Of a stretch of 64,000 bases of DNA, positions 37,171 through 45,920 are shown one piece after another. The stretch spans positions 1 to 64,000 of the forward strand of contig JALHNT010000019.1 of NCBI GenBank assembly GCA_022843385.1. Reading direction: 5' to 3'. Origin of the DNA: Anaerolineae bacterium. GTDB taxonomy: Bacteria > Chloroflexota > Anaerolineae > Aggregatilineales > Phototrophicaceae. The notes under the pieces were generated by a model. It was not told the DNA's origin, did no database searches, and saw nothing but the letters and a program-made list of their open reading frames with translations. A program made the position numbers and the translations under genes. The first letter of the stretch is position 1; each line of letters opens with the position of its first letter.

Positions 37171-37562
37171 GTTTTGCTCGATTCAAGGGGTTGACGTTCC
37201 ATTTGTGCCGTGTCGAAGTACTCCCTCCAATAGACGATCTTTCCGTCTTCGCCAACGACAAAGACAATCGCATCGTCGGCTGCATGGCACGTGCCAGTAG
37301 CCAGCCGCGTTTCGCTCCAATGCCACTCAACAGCCCCAGTATTGCCATTGATGATGACACGGATGATGTCAATAGTGACCTGATGAGCGGTTTCAAAAAA
37401 TGTGACGGCTGCTGAACGAATCGCGTCAGGGCCTTGCCACCGACCACCCGGCGACATAAACACCCCACGTGGCGCAAAATCAGCAATGATCGCCGTAAGG
37501 TCAGCCTGTTCCCAAGCTTGAGCCTGACGTTTAACCAGGAGCCATGCTTCTTCCGTGTTCAT
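37167..37562 (-). CDS. SnoaL-like / NTF2-fold protein
   Basis: The ATG at 37562 overlaps the upstream stop (ATGA); a longer frame from 37658 is unlikely. The 131-residue product begins with a helix (AWEQADLTAIIADFAPRGVF), followed by GPDAIRSAAVTFF and alternating beta strands ending VVGEDGKIVYWREYFD, the usual SnoaL-like pattern. Such cone-shaped folds bind small molecules as isomerases, hydrolases or accessory proteins. Function in this cluster unknown. Confidence 0.75.
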   Translation of the reverse strand: MNTEEAWLLVKRQAQAWEQADLTAIIADFAPRGVFMSPGGRWQGPDAIRSAAVTFFETAHQVTIDIIRVIINGNTGAVEWHWSETRLATGTCHAADDAIVFVVGEDGKIVYWREYFDTAQMERQPLESSKT

Positions 37563-39016
37563 GAGTACTCTACGACCTCGGCAGCACGTCGATAGGCATT
37601 CGTGTTGAGTCCTGCATACCAGGTCATGAAACGCGCTGCTGCGATCAGGTACTGCCAACGATCAGGATGGCTGCTCGCGTAAAACTCTTTTGTCATGGCA
37701 TTGAGATGCTTGAAGCTGTGCAGTAAAGTTCCATCATCGGTGCAGGCTATCTCCGTGAGAAGTGCAATTAACGCTTTTGGTTGTTCACCCGTTTCAGCAT
37801 AGGCTTTCACTGCCGCTGTCGATATCCGGTAATCGTGCCCATAAAGCGCTTCCCTCAAGGCTGAAAGCAAATACTGGCTTGATTTTCCCTTCAACGAAAT
37901 TACATCGTCACGATATGGATAGTGTTGCTCGATGGTGAATGGTACGAATTCAAAATCGCTGTTGAGTACGCTTGGCCCCCGTTCCAACAGACTACCTCCT
38001 TGAACGGCGGCCAACGCTTGAGTGCGCGGAGTCAGGAATGCCAAGGAGCTTCTCAACCCATTCGTACTGGTACCAATGTGAATCGGCGCCACTTCGCGGC
38101 TGATGGCATCAAAATCCTGATGGGGAACCGGAGAGGCACACAGGTACATATCAGCAGCGACCAGTGTAACCGCAGCCAGAATAGTAGCCGGTGAATAGCC
38201 TTCCTGAGCCATGGCGCGTGCCGCGATTTCTGGACGATCACTGGCGTGAGATTGATGGAATTGCTGTCGTAGGCTTTCGATCCTCTCAGGTTGGTATTCT
38301 GTCTGTGGTGATCCTGTTTCGAGACCGTATTCTCCAAGCAATTTTACAGCGCGATCATACGGGGCAAAATTCCGAGGAAAACTGGCACTGTAACGCAGCG
38401 TACAGCGTAGCATATCGAAGCCTCGTTCCCACCCAACCAATTCAATTAATCCCAGGCAGAGAATGGGCGAGATCATCGTGTGATCGTCAGTGACCATGCC
38501 CTCAAGTCCAATATCGAGCAGCAAATCAATCAGACTATCGCGCGATGTGTCCTGCTCAATCGCCACCAGACGGGCATCAGCCCGAAGATACTCGCCCATT
38601 CGCACATCAGTCCTGAGCAGGCTGATATTCTCTTCCAGGCTCTTGGCTCGATACGGGCGTGCGGGCAACAGTTGATACGGCGAGAGGCAAGGATCATTCA
38701 AATCAAAAGCCACCTGGTAAAGCGCCTGCATAAGCAGAAGATGACGAATTTCCCGTTTCTGGGGTTTGGCAAGGCGACGGGCATCTTCACAGGCAATCAT
38801 GGCATGGGATACAAAGCCCAAGAGATTGTGCGCTTCATTCTTGATATAGCGCATCGCGGTCAATGCGCCCGCTGCCCAAAGCACATCTTCTTCAACACCA
38901 TCTCGCAGTGCCCGCGCAGTCTGTTCTATCACTGTATCGGTATTCGACTCACGCAGCCAGCTAATCTGTTTTTGGACAGCATCGAAATCCAGTTGATGAT
39001 TCATTGTGAACAGCAT
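37559..39016 (-). CDS. Unknown all-helical protein, 485 residues
   Basis: I do not recognise a family with confidence. The protein is rich in helices, has no signal peptide or membrane segment, and has scattered His motifs (NEAHNLLGFVSHAMI ~residue 70, DDHTMISP ~180, HQDFDAI ~300, HSFKHLNA ~435) reminiscent of, but not demonstrably, questin-oxidase-like proteins. ATG at 39016 or 39004. An AAGGAG ribosome site is 11 bases before the first and lies in the loop of a small hairpin. It leads a set of four translationally coupled genes. Confidence 0.65.
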   Translation of the reverse strand: MLFTMNHQLDFDAVQKQISWLRESNTDTVIEQTARALRDGVEEDVLWAAGALTAMRYIKNEAHNLLGFVSHAMIACEDARRLAKPQKREIRHLLLMQALYQVAFDLNDPCLSPYQLLPARPYRAKSLEENISLLRTDVRMGEYLRADARLVAIEQDTSRDSLIDLLLDIGLEGMVTDDHTMISPILCLGLIELVGWERGFDMLRCTLRYSASFPRNFAPYDRAVKLLGEYGLETGSPQTEYQPERIESLRQQFHQSHASDRPEIAARAMAQEGYSPATILAAVTLVAADMYLCASPVPHQDFDAISREVAPIHIGTSTNGLRSSLAFLTPRTQALAAVQGGSLLERGPSVLNSDFEFVPFTIEQHYPYRDDVISLKGKSSQYLLSALREALYGHDYRISTAAVKAYAETGEQPKALIALLTEIACTDDGTLLHSFKHLNAMTKEFYASSHPDRWQYLIAAARFMTWYAGLNTNAYRRAAEVVEYS

Positions 39017-39427
39017 ATAACGACAAGCTCCTTGTCATCTCACTTCAGTTTACCGTTCAAGGCTTTTGCAGATTTGATCTGTCAAGAACTTGACAGAACA
39101 TGTATTCTGTTCTATGCTGATGTCATGTTTTGCTTCACTATTCCCTCTGATTTATGTCAACTTCCGCCCTTCATCCAATACATTTCAGGTTTCGGCGACA
39201 GGTTGTTGTGTTCCCGACAGCCGTTGCGCTTCTATGGTGCAGCGGCAGTTCACTCCCTTTTGAATGCTGCACAAGGCGACAACAGCCGAGCCGGAGCGTA
39301 GTCTCTTGTTGCAACTTTGCGCGGCCATCCCCTTCAGTCGCCTCCGCATTCGGCGGGAATACTGCACTATGTGCAAAATCGTAAATCAAATTACCTTGAA
39401 GATTAACCAGCTCTGCTAGTCGATCCT
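39017..39427. other. 410-base gap between two parts of the catabolic cluster
   Basis: No convincing gene is seen; short frames lack ribosome sites. It holds CTGTCAA-GAAC-TTGACAG (39079-39096), which gives a TTGACA on each strand, and AGAACA...TGTTCT (39095-39113). On the plus strand TTGACA-17-TATGCT resembles a promoter pointing towards no recognisable gene. The region probably contains the control site for the downstream four-gene set. Confidence 0.5.
39022..39036 (-). promoter_or_regulatory. Hairpin enclosing the ribosome-binding site of the 485-residue protein gene
   Basis: On the minus strand GACAAG-GAG-CTTGTC places AAGGAG across the stem and loop, 11 bases before the ATG. It could limit translation initiation. 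Confidence 0.4.
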
Positions 39428-40930
39428 TTATAATTCCCATCCCGCGTAAAAACGGCGTATATGGGGTACAAGTTGATTAACAGCTTCTTCCATGCCACCT
39501 TGAGTTCTCTCGGCAAGCTGTTTTGCCAGTGCATCACGAATCGCTGTTACGATTTCATCCTCACTGACCGAGACACATTGCCCATCGCGTATGACCCACT
39601 GCCCATTCACCATTACGCATTGTACATGTTGGCGGCTGGCACGTCGCAAGAGAAACTCAGTCCTGTAATCAGGCGACAGGTAGTGATTTGGTGCCCATGC
39701 GCCGCAAACCGCCTTCCAATCGATGCAAACAATATCTGCCAGGTATCCAGGCGACAACGCGCCTAGTTGGACTGTCTCTCCAAGAGTGATTGCTACGCCG
39801 CTCCGGGTTCCCAAGTTCCACATTTGCCCAGCAGTCAGTGATGCTGTTGCTGCGCCCGGTTGATTGCCCAGTGTCCACGCTAATCGTAGTTCGCGCAAGT
39901 AATCCTGGTCATCATCTAATCCGTGACCATCTAATCCGACACCAACCCTTATCCCTCGGTTGATCATCTTTGCTATCGGAGCAATGCCACTCCGAAGGCG
40001 TAAATTACTGGAAGGATTATGAGCAATTCCTACCTGTTCATGCGCCAGAATCTCGAAGTCACTTTCTTCAACATGAACCATGTGAGCCAGTGTAAGCCAG
40101 TCACCCAACACCTGCAGTTCATTGAAGTGTTGAATGAAACTCTTGCCCCACTGCTTCTTCGCATATATCGCCTGATAGCGGGTTTCCAGCAGATGCATTT
40201 GCACCCGAGTATCTCGTCGCTTTGCCCACTCTACGCTATTCTGAATAAGTGCATCGCTGCACCACTGACCGCCAGCCGGACTGACTTGAATATGTATGGT
40301 ATGGCTCTGTGCATCATGATACTGCCGGTATAGTTGGTCACATAACTCGATGTATTCCTGATGTGACCAATCGGGAAGACTCATAAACTGCTGCGCCACT
40401 GATTGCATTTCACGGGGAAGACTCGAAAGAAAGCGATCCTGATTTGCATAGATCAATGGGTTCTGGTCGATCATCGGTGGATGGAAAGCTACGCGTATAC
40501 CCGCATCGCGATAGCCTCGTATCGAGTCATGACACTCATCCGCCAACGTTTCCCAGGACACAGGATTATGGCTGTGGGCGGTGACGCTGACGCCGGATTT
40601 CAACAATTGGATCGCGTCATAAGCCGCTGCCAGATAGGGTGGGATGTGAAGCTGTGTTGCCAGTTTCGGTAGCCAGATTTCTAACAGGTCATCTGCGATT
40701 CCGAGCGATGCACTCCCAATTGCTCGGCCATGATCGTGACTGTTGACCAGCGCGGGCATGAGCAACCAATTCTCATCACCGAATAACTCTGCATTGGGGT
40801 AGAGTTGCTTCAGTTCAGATCGAGTACCAGTAGCAACAATGCGATCCGACTCAACGCATAGCGCAAAATCGGCCACGATGGATGCGTTGGCGTCAGGTAG
40901 ACCCAAGCCAGCCCAAATAATCGTGCTCAC
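39428..40930 (-). CDS. Amidohydrolase (TRZ/ATZ / cytosine-deaminase-like)
   Basis: The 500-residue metal-dependent hydrolase has the HxH pair in VNSHDHGRA (~residue 66), further ligand candidates in QMHLLET (~245) and LAHMVHV (~280), and a GLDGHGLDDDQD segment near the final Asp (~330). The N- and C-terminal strands form the composite beta-sandwich. The class deaminates or dechlorinates N-heterocycles or opens cyclic amides. GTG start overlaps the SDR stop by four bases. Substrate unknown. Confidence 0.88.
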   Translation of the reverse strand: MSTIIWAGLGLPDANASIVADFALCVESDRIVATGTRSELKQLYPNAELFGDENWLLMPALVNSHDHGRAIGSASLGIADDLLEIWLPKLATQLHIPPYLAAAYDAIQLLKSGVSVTAHSHNPVSWETLADECHDSIRGYRDAGIRVAFHPPMIDQNPLIYANQDRFLSSLPREMQSVAQQFMSLPDWSHQEYIELCDQLYRQYHDAQSHTIHIQVSPAGGQWCSDALIQNSVEWAKRRDTRVQMHLLETRYQAIYAKKQWGKSFIQHFNELQVLGDWLTLAHMVHVEESDFEILAHEQVGIAHNPSSNLRLRSGIAPIAKMINRGIRVGVGLDGHGLDDDQDYLRELRLAWTLGNQPGAATASLTAGQMWNLGTRSGVAITLGETVQLGALSPGYLADIVCIDWKAVCGAWAPNHYLSPDYRTEFLLRRASRQHVQCVMVNGQWVIRDGQCVSVSEDEIVTAIRDALAKQLAERTQGGMEEAVNQLVPHIRRFYAGWEL

Positions 40931-41679
40931 TGGAAAATACCTGCCTGCTGTCCACCATCAATGACAAATGTCTGCCCCGTAATCATTCGAGCGCTGTCTG
41001 AACAAAGATAAAGCACCATCGCCGCCACTTCTTCGGCTTGAATAACACCGTTCAACGGCTGATATTGATTCAGAAAAGCATCACGATCTTGTGGAGGAAC
41101 TCCTTCTGTGAGTGGTGTTTCGATGTATCCAGGGCAAATCGCATTACAGCGAATCCGACTACGGGCATAATCCAGAGCAATTGACCGAGTGAGGTTTATG
41201 ACTCCTGCTTTCGCTGCGGCATAGGCCGCCTTGTTTTTGGCAGGCCGAATACCGAATGTGCCGGCAGTGTTGAGAATGACCCCCCCACCCCGCTTTTGCA
41301 TTTCCGGGATCGCAAACTTACTACCCAAAAACACACTTTTGAGATCAATGTTCAGGCACTCATCCCACTCCTGTTCGCTGATTTCAGTGACTGCTCCAGA
41401 CGGGCTTATCCCGGCGTTATTGAACAAGATATCGAGTCTGCCAAATGTCCTTACCGCCGCGGCCACTATTTTTTCCACATCAGCGCTTTGTGCCACATCA
41501 GCACCAATAGCCAAAGCGTGACCACCATCATTTAGTATTTCAGATACAACGGTCTCGGCTTTCGACAGAGTACGATTTACAACAACCACGGCTACGCCCT
41601 GCCGCGCTAGAGCAAGGCAACTTGCTCGGCCAATTCCAGATCCGCCACCGGTTACAATGGCGACGCGCTGATCAATCAT
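40927..41679 (-). CDS. SDR-family oxidoreductase
   Basis: The 250-residue classical SDR has the TGGGSGIGRA cofactor site, NNAG (~residue 90), a Ser/Tyr/Lys catalytic set (Tyr-Ala-Ala-Ala-Lys at ~155) and the C-terminal GQTFVIDGGQQ. It is FabG-like. Coupled by ATGA overlap with the aldehyde dehydrogenase gene upstream and a GTGA overlap with the amidohydrolase downstream, so it probably oxidises an alcohol intermediate of the same pathway. Confidence 0.9.
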   Translation of the reverse strand: MIDQRVAIVTGGGSGIGRASCLALARQGVAVVVVNRTLSKAETVVSEILNDGGHALAIGADVAQSADVEKIVAAAVRTFGRLDILFNNAGISPSGAVTEISEQEWDECLNIDLKSVFLGSKFAIPEMQKRGGGVILNTAGTFGIRPAKNKAAYAAAKAGVINLTRSIALDYARSRIRCNAICPGYIETPLTEGVPPQDRDAFLNQYQPLNGVIQAEEVAAMVLYLCSDSARMITGQTFVIDGGQQAGIFQ

Positions 41680-43160
41680 AACTTCACCCAGACCGACTTG
41701 AGCTCCGTATACATATCCATCACCTGATGGCCTAACTCACGTCCAAAGCCGCTCTCGCCTATGCCACCGAAGGGAACAGCCGGATCAAACCAGTCATAGG
41801 TATTGATCCAGACAACGCCTGCACGTAATTGGGCAGCCATTCGATGAGCGCGGCTCAGATTGTTTGTCCACACACCAGCCGCCAATCCGTAGCGGGAATT
41901 GTTTGCCCGTAGCAGGACTTCTTCTTCTGTCTCGAAGCGAAGAATTGACAAGACAGGGCCAAAGATTTCATCAGTCGCGATCATCGCTTCGTCGGTCACA
42001 TTACTAAAAATCGTTGGCTGCATGAAGAATCCATCAGATAGATCACCTTCCAGCCGTTGACCACCGCTCACCAGTTGGTAACCGCCTTTCACCCCTGCTT
42101 CAACATAACCGATCACCCGTTCGAGCTGCTGTTGTGATATCAGCGGGCCCAAATGTGATGTTCGGTCTAAGCCAGGCCCAACCTTTAGTCCGCGAGCCTT
42201 TTCAGCCAGGACGCTTTGGACTTCATCGTAAATATCCGATTGGACGAATAATCGTGAACCGGCTACGCAGTTTTGACCACTATTTGAAAAGATGGCCCAC
42301 AGAGCAGCTTCCGAAGCCGCCGATATGTCGGCATCATCCATTATGATGAGCGGCGATTTGCCGCCCAGCTCCAGTGAAACATGTTTCAAGTTGCCAGTAG
42401 AAGCCTGTACAATTGCCTTCCCAACTTCTGTAGAACCTGTAAATGCCACCTTATCTACATCAGGGTGATGGGTAAGTGCTGCACCAGCCGTTTCCCCAAA
42501 TCCCGTGACAACATTGAATACCCCTTCGGGAATACCCGCCTCCAAAGCCAGCTCCGCCAGCCGAATTGCTGTCAAGGGTGTTTGTTCGGCGGGCTTCAGC
42601 ACAAGCGTATTGCCTGCGGCCAGTGCTGGACCAATCTTTTGCACAGCCATAACCAATGAGTAATTCCACGGGGTGATGGCACCGCATACTCCAAGCGGTT
42701 CACGGCGCGTGTAGACATGAAAACCCGGTGATGACACAGCGTAGGTTTCACCAGTCAGCTTTGTCGGCCAACCCGCGTAGTAACGCATTTGCCCAATAGC
42801 GACATTGACTTCCACATTAAAGGCGACATTGAATGGCTTACCATTATCGAGTGTTTCGATCTGCGCCAACTCTTCTTTATGGATTTCCATCAATTCTGCG
42901 AATCGGTACAACAATCGCTCTCGCTGCGCTGGCATTAGCGCTGCCCATGTTGGAAACGCAGCTCGCGCTGACTGTACTGCCAGGTCAACATCAATCCGGT
43001 CGCCTTTGGCAACTTGAGTCAATGCTTTGCCTGTCGCCGGATTCAGCGTTGGAAAAGTTTCTCCACTCCTGGCGGAAACCCACTTGCCCCCAATCAACAA
43101 CTGTTGATCGCGGTGGAGAAATGCTGCTACAGCGGGAAGAATCGGTATCAGATTGCTCAT
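41676..43160 (-). CDS. NAD-dependent aldehyde dehydrogenase
   Basis: With the ATG at 43160 (GGAG seven bases before it) the protein has 494 residues. The catalytic Glu is in LELGGKSPLI (~residue 262), the nucleophile Cys in NSGQNCVAGSR (~296) and the NAD site in AFTGSTEVGKAI. It is closest in pattern to betaine/aminoaldehyde-type ALDHs. An upstream in-frame start at 43178 overlaps the previous gene. Oxidises an aldehyde to its acid in this operon. Confidence 0.92.
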   Translation of the reverse strand: MSNLIPILPAVAAFLHRDQQLLIGGKWVSARSGETFPTLNPATGKALTQVAKGDRIDVDLAVQSARAAFPTWAALMPAQRERLLYRFAELMEIHKEELAQIETLDNGKPFNVAFNVEVNVAIGQMRYYAGWPTKLTGETYAVSSPGFHVYTRREPLGVCGAITPWNYSLVMAVQKIGPALAAGNTLVLKPAEQTPLTAIRLAELALEAGIPEGVFNVVTGFGETAGAALTHHPDVDKVAFTGSTEVGKAIVQASTGNLKHVSLELGGKSPLIIMDDADISAASEAALWAIFSNSGQNCVAGSRLFVQSDIYDEVQSVLAEKARGLKVGPGLDRTSHLGPLISQQQLERVIGYVEAGVKGGYQLVSGGQRLEGDLSDGFFMQPTIFSNVTDEAMIATDEIFGPVLSILRFETEEEVLLRANNSRYGLAAGVWTNNLSRAHRMAAQLRAGVVWINTYDWFDPAVPFGGIGESGFGRELGHQVMDMYTELKSVWVKL

Positions 43161-43162
43161 AA

Positions 43163-43927
43163 TCACTCCAACATCCATCCACCATCAACAAAAATCATAT
43201 CGCCTGTTATGTAACGTGATTCATCGGAAGCAAGAAACAGAGCCAAGTCGGCCACATCCGCTGGCAGTCCTAGTCGACGTAAGGGAATCCGCGTGTTTGC
43301 CCATCGATTGCTGTCTTCCTCAGATGGTAACATGCTAGTATCGATGATTCCGGGTGCCATTGAGTTCGCCCGAATACCCAACGGCCCATATTCATAAGCT
43401 ACGCCTCGAGTCAGTGATGCAACTGCTGCTTTGGTCACACAATAGGCCGATGAATTCAGAAAGGCAATCGAAGCACTGAGAGAAGCGAGGTTGACGATTG
43501 CCCCTTTGATCTGATGTTCCATCCAGAGTCGCACAACAATCTGTGACACCAGAAAAACACTGCGAACATTAATGTCCATAATGCGATCCCACTGTTCATC
43601 AGTTGTCTCGTGGAAAGGGGAATTGAAGAAAATGCCAGCATTATTTACAAGGACATGTGGAACACCTAACTGCGCAACAGTGATCTGCACCATGCGCTCA
43701 ACCGCATCGCGTTTCGAAACATCACATTGTATAGCTACCGACACCACATCATGTCCATTCGCTCCCGCTCGCTGGGTTGCAGCTTCCGCAGTAGCTTGAG
43801 CGCTCTCACTATTCAGATCAACAACGGCGACAGCACAACCCTCTTCAGCATAGCGCAAAGCAATCGCCTGACCAATGCCCCGTCCTGCACCCGTCACGAT
43901 AGCAATCTTATCGGCTAGTCGTCCCAT
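43163..43927 (-). CDS. SDR-family oxidoreductase
   Basis: The ATG at 43927 has GGAG seven bases upstream; an ATG at 43948 overlapping the permease gene is the alternative. The 254-residue protein has TGAGRGIGQA, NNAG, Ser in NLASLSAS, YCVTK (Tyr-x3-Lys) and GDMIFVDGGWM. It ends two bases before the aldehyde dehydrogenase start. FabG/glucose-dehydrogenase-like; substrate unknown. Confidence 0.9.
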   Translation of the reverse strand: MGRLADKIAIVTGAGRGIGQAIALRYAEEGCAVAVVDLNSESAQATAEAATQRAGANGHDVVSVAIQCDVSKRDAVERMVQITVAQLGVPHVLVNNAGIFFNSPFHETTDEQWDRIMDINVRSVFLVSQIVVRLWMEHQIKGAIVNLASLSASIAFLNSSAYCVTKAAVASLTRGVAYEYGPLGIRANSMAPGIIDTSMLPSEEDSNRWANTRIPLRRLGLPADVADLALFLASDESRYITGDMIFVDGGWMLE

Positions 43928-43940
43928 ATCCGATCTCCGC

Positions 43941-44942
43941 TTACTCATGTCGCAGTCGTGGGTCGATCAGGTGATAGGTTAGATCAACCAACATATTCAC
44001 GACCACATAGGCAAATGCCACAAAGATCACAGCCCCTTGTACCACAGCATAATCCCGCTTCAAGATGCCATCGAGAAGCATTCGCCCTAAACCCGGCCAG
44101 GTGAAGACCACTTCTGTAATGACTGCGCCTCCAAGCAATGTGCCAAACTGCAGGCCCTGTAAGGTGATGATCGGCAGCAAGGCATTTCGCATGGCGTGAC
44201 CCCAGATCACTCGCCATTCGGATAATCCCTTCGCCCGCGCGGTACGCACGTAGTCGGTGTGAATCACTTCCAGCATGGTCGAGCGAGTCAGTCGAGCAAC
44301 AAAGCCGGCTGAAGTCAGCCCAATCGCCAGCGCCGGGAGAAACAAATGCCTTAGAAAACTGCCGAGCGCAGCACCGTTTCCTGTTAGTACATGGTCAAGT
44401 AGCATGAAATTTGTGATCGTCTCATACTGTACGCCAGTTCCAATTCTTCCACCAGAAGGGAACCACCGAAGTTGGATGGCAAATACGATAATCAGTATGA
44501 TCGCAACCCAGAACAATGGCAGTGATAATCCGAGTATCGAAAACGTGCGCGTCAGGTAGTCAACCCATTTCCGCTTGCTGACGGCAGAAACCACCCCCGC
44601 ACCCACGCCTATCACCGTGCTGATTACCATTGCGACGAGCGCGAGTTCAATAGTCGGTGGCAAGCGCTCAAAGATGAGTCGTGACAAGGGAATACCTGAC
44701 GACATGGAGGTTCCCAGGTCGCCGCGAAGCAAGCCAGAGATGAAGGTGGCGTATTGAGTGGCAATTGGCTGATCGAGTCCCCACTCTGCTCGCGCTCGCG
44801 CAATGGCGTCTGGGTCGCGAAGTTGATTTGATACTGTGTCAATCATGTTGCCTGGTACCAGACGCAGCACCAGGAATGTCAGGCTGGCAACTGCCCACAA
44901 TACCACAGGTAGCCACAACAACCGTGTCAGGAAATAGCGCAT
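43941..44942 (-). CDS. Oligopeptide-type ABC transporter permease (DppB-like)
   Basis: The 333-residue protein has six hydrophobic segments, the N-terminal LLWLPVVLWAVASLTFLVLRLVPGN typical of DppB/OppB and the cytoplasmic EAA-loop DYVRTARAKGLSEWRVIWGHAMRNALLP. It pairs with the DppC-like permease encoded three bases upstream and the Tat-exported binding protein. Confidence 0.92.
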   Translation of the reverse strand: MRYFLTRLLWLPVVLWAVASLTFLVLRLVPGNMIDTVSNQLRDPDAIARARAEWGLDQPIATQYATFISGLLRGDLGTSMSSGIPLSRLIFERLPPTIELALVAMVISTVIGVGAGVVSAVSKRKWVDYLTRTFSILGLSLPLFWVAIILIIVFAIQLRWFPSGGRIGTGVQYETITNFMLLDHVLTGNGAALGSFLRHLFLPALAIGLTSAGFVARLTRSTMLEVIHTDYVRTARAKGLSEWRVIWGHAMRNALLPIITLQGLQFGTLLGGAVITEVVFTWPGLGRMLLDGILKRDYAVVQGAVIFVAFAYVVVNMLVDLTYHLIDPRLRHE

Positions 44943-44945
44943 GGT

Positions 44946-45854
44946 TCAAATATTCCGCAGCTTGGGATCAAGGTGGTCGCGCAGTCCGTCGCCAATGAAG
45001 TTGACACTAAGCACGGTTAATGTGATGACCAACCCTGGAAAAAACGGAATATGTGGTGCATCAAATATGAATTTTTGCCCATCAGCAACCATCAAGCCCC
45101 AGTCTGGCGTTGGAGGTTCAACACCCAAACCCAAGAAATTCAAGGCTGTCGAAGTGCTGATCGCGATCGCGAGCATGGCAGATGCTTGCACGATGATCGG
45201 TGGAATCATATTGGGTAGGATGTGTGAGCGAATGATGTGCGAGTCCGTTGCCCCCAATGCTCGGGCCGCAAGCACATAGTCTTCGTTAACCAAAGTAAGA
45301 ACCAATGCCCGAGCCAGACGTGCGAATACCGGTATCATAAAGAAGGCAATTGCGATAATGGCATTCGACTGCCCTCGCCCTAATCCCGCAACAATGAGGA
45401 TTGCAAGCAGTACAGACGGAAAACTGAGCATCACATCCATCAATCGCATCAACAACTCATCCAGCCAACCTCGTTGATAACCCGTCATAACGCCAATCGC
45501 GACTCCAATGCTCATGGCACTAATAACCGAGATGAAACCTGTACTTAGTATCGGTCGTCCGCCGTACAGGACTCGTGCCAGAATATCTCGACCTGAGTTA
45601 TCGGTTCCAAAAGGATGAACAAGGTTCGGACTCTGCAAACGCGAAAGAGCATCGATTTTTTCAGGATCATAGGGACTGAGTAGAGGCGCAAAAATTGTAC
45701 AGAAGAGAATTACGCTAAAGAACACCATGCCAAAGGCTGCCAGTTCAAAGCGTTGTGCCAAGCGCAACAAGCGGGTGAAAGAACGATTGTGTCGTTTCTC
45801 ACGAAGTAAAGCATTCTGCTTGTTGGATGTCACGACTTGCGAAGTCATCAGCAT
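44946..45854 (-). CDS. Oligopeptide-type ABC transporter permease (DppC-like)
   Basis: About 302 residues from the ATG at 45854 (a TTG at 45866 and an ATG at 45848 are alternatives). It has the DppC N-terminal OppC_N pattern, HPFGTDNSGRDILARVLYGGR, and the EAA loop DYVLAARALGATDSHIIRSHILPN. No ATPase genes of the DppD/DppF type are in the operon, so ATPases must come from elsewhere in the genome. Confidence 0.9.
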   Translation of the reverse strand: MLMTSQVVTSNKQNALLREKRHNRSFTRLLRLAQRFELAAFGMVFFSVILFCTIFAPLLSPYDPEKIDALSRLQSPNLVHPFGTDNSGRDILARVLYGGRPILSTGFISVISAMSIGVAIGVMTGYQRGWLDELLMRLMDVMLSFPSVLLAILIVAGLGRGQSNAIIAIAFFMIPVFARLARALVLTLVNEDYVLAARALGATDSHIIRSHILPNMIPPIIVQASAMLAIAISTSTALNFLGLGVEPPTPDWGLMVADGQKFIFDAPHIPFFPGLVITLTVLSVNFIGDGLRDHLDPKLRNI

Positions 45855-45872
45855 AATTGCCCACAAGATAGA

Positions 45873-45904
45873 CCACCTGTCAACAGAATTACGTTAACAG
45901 GTGG
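45873..45904 (-). repeat. Hairpin between binding-protein and permease genes
   Basis: CCACCTGTCAAC pairs with GTTAACAGGTGG with one mismatch around an 8-base loop. It directly follows the binding-protein stop. It probably favours binding-protein mRNA stability or partial termination, as in the sugar operon at 19.4 kb. Confidence 0.55.
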
Positions 45905-45920
45905 CATGGCGGATGACTAG

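Noticed and set aside
38480-39301. 273-codon open frame on the plus strand
   Set aside because: Mostly antisense to the 485-residue protein gene; composition is unlike real proteins and no ribosome site is present.
39171-39440. 89-codon minus-strand frame overlapping the amidohydrolase stop, possible coupled small gene
   Set aside because: No recognisable ribosome site of its own and low-complexity, Cys/Arg-rich shadow-like translation; kept only as an unannotated gap.
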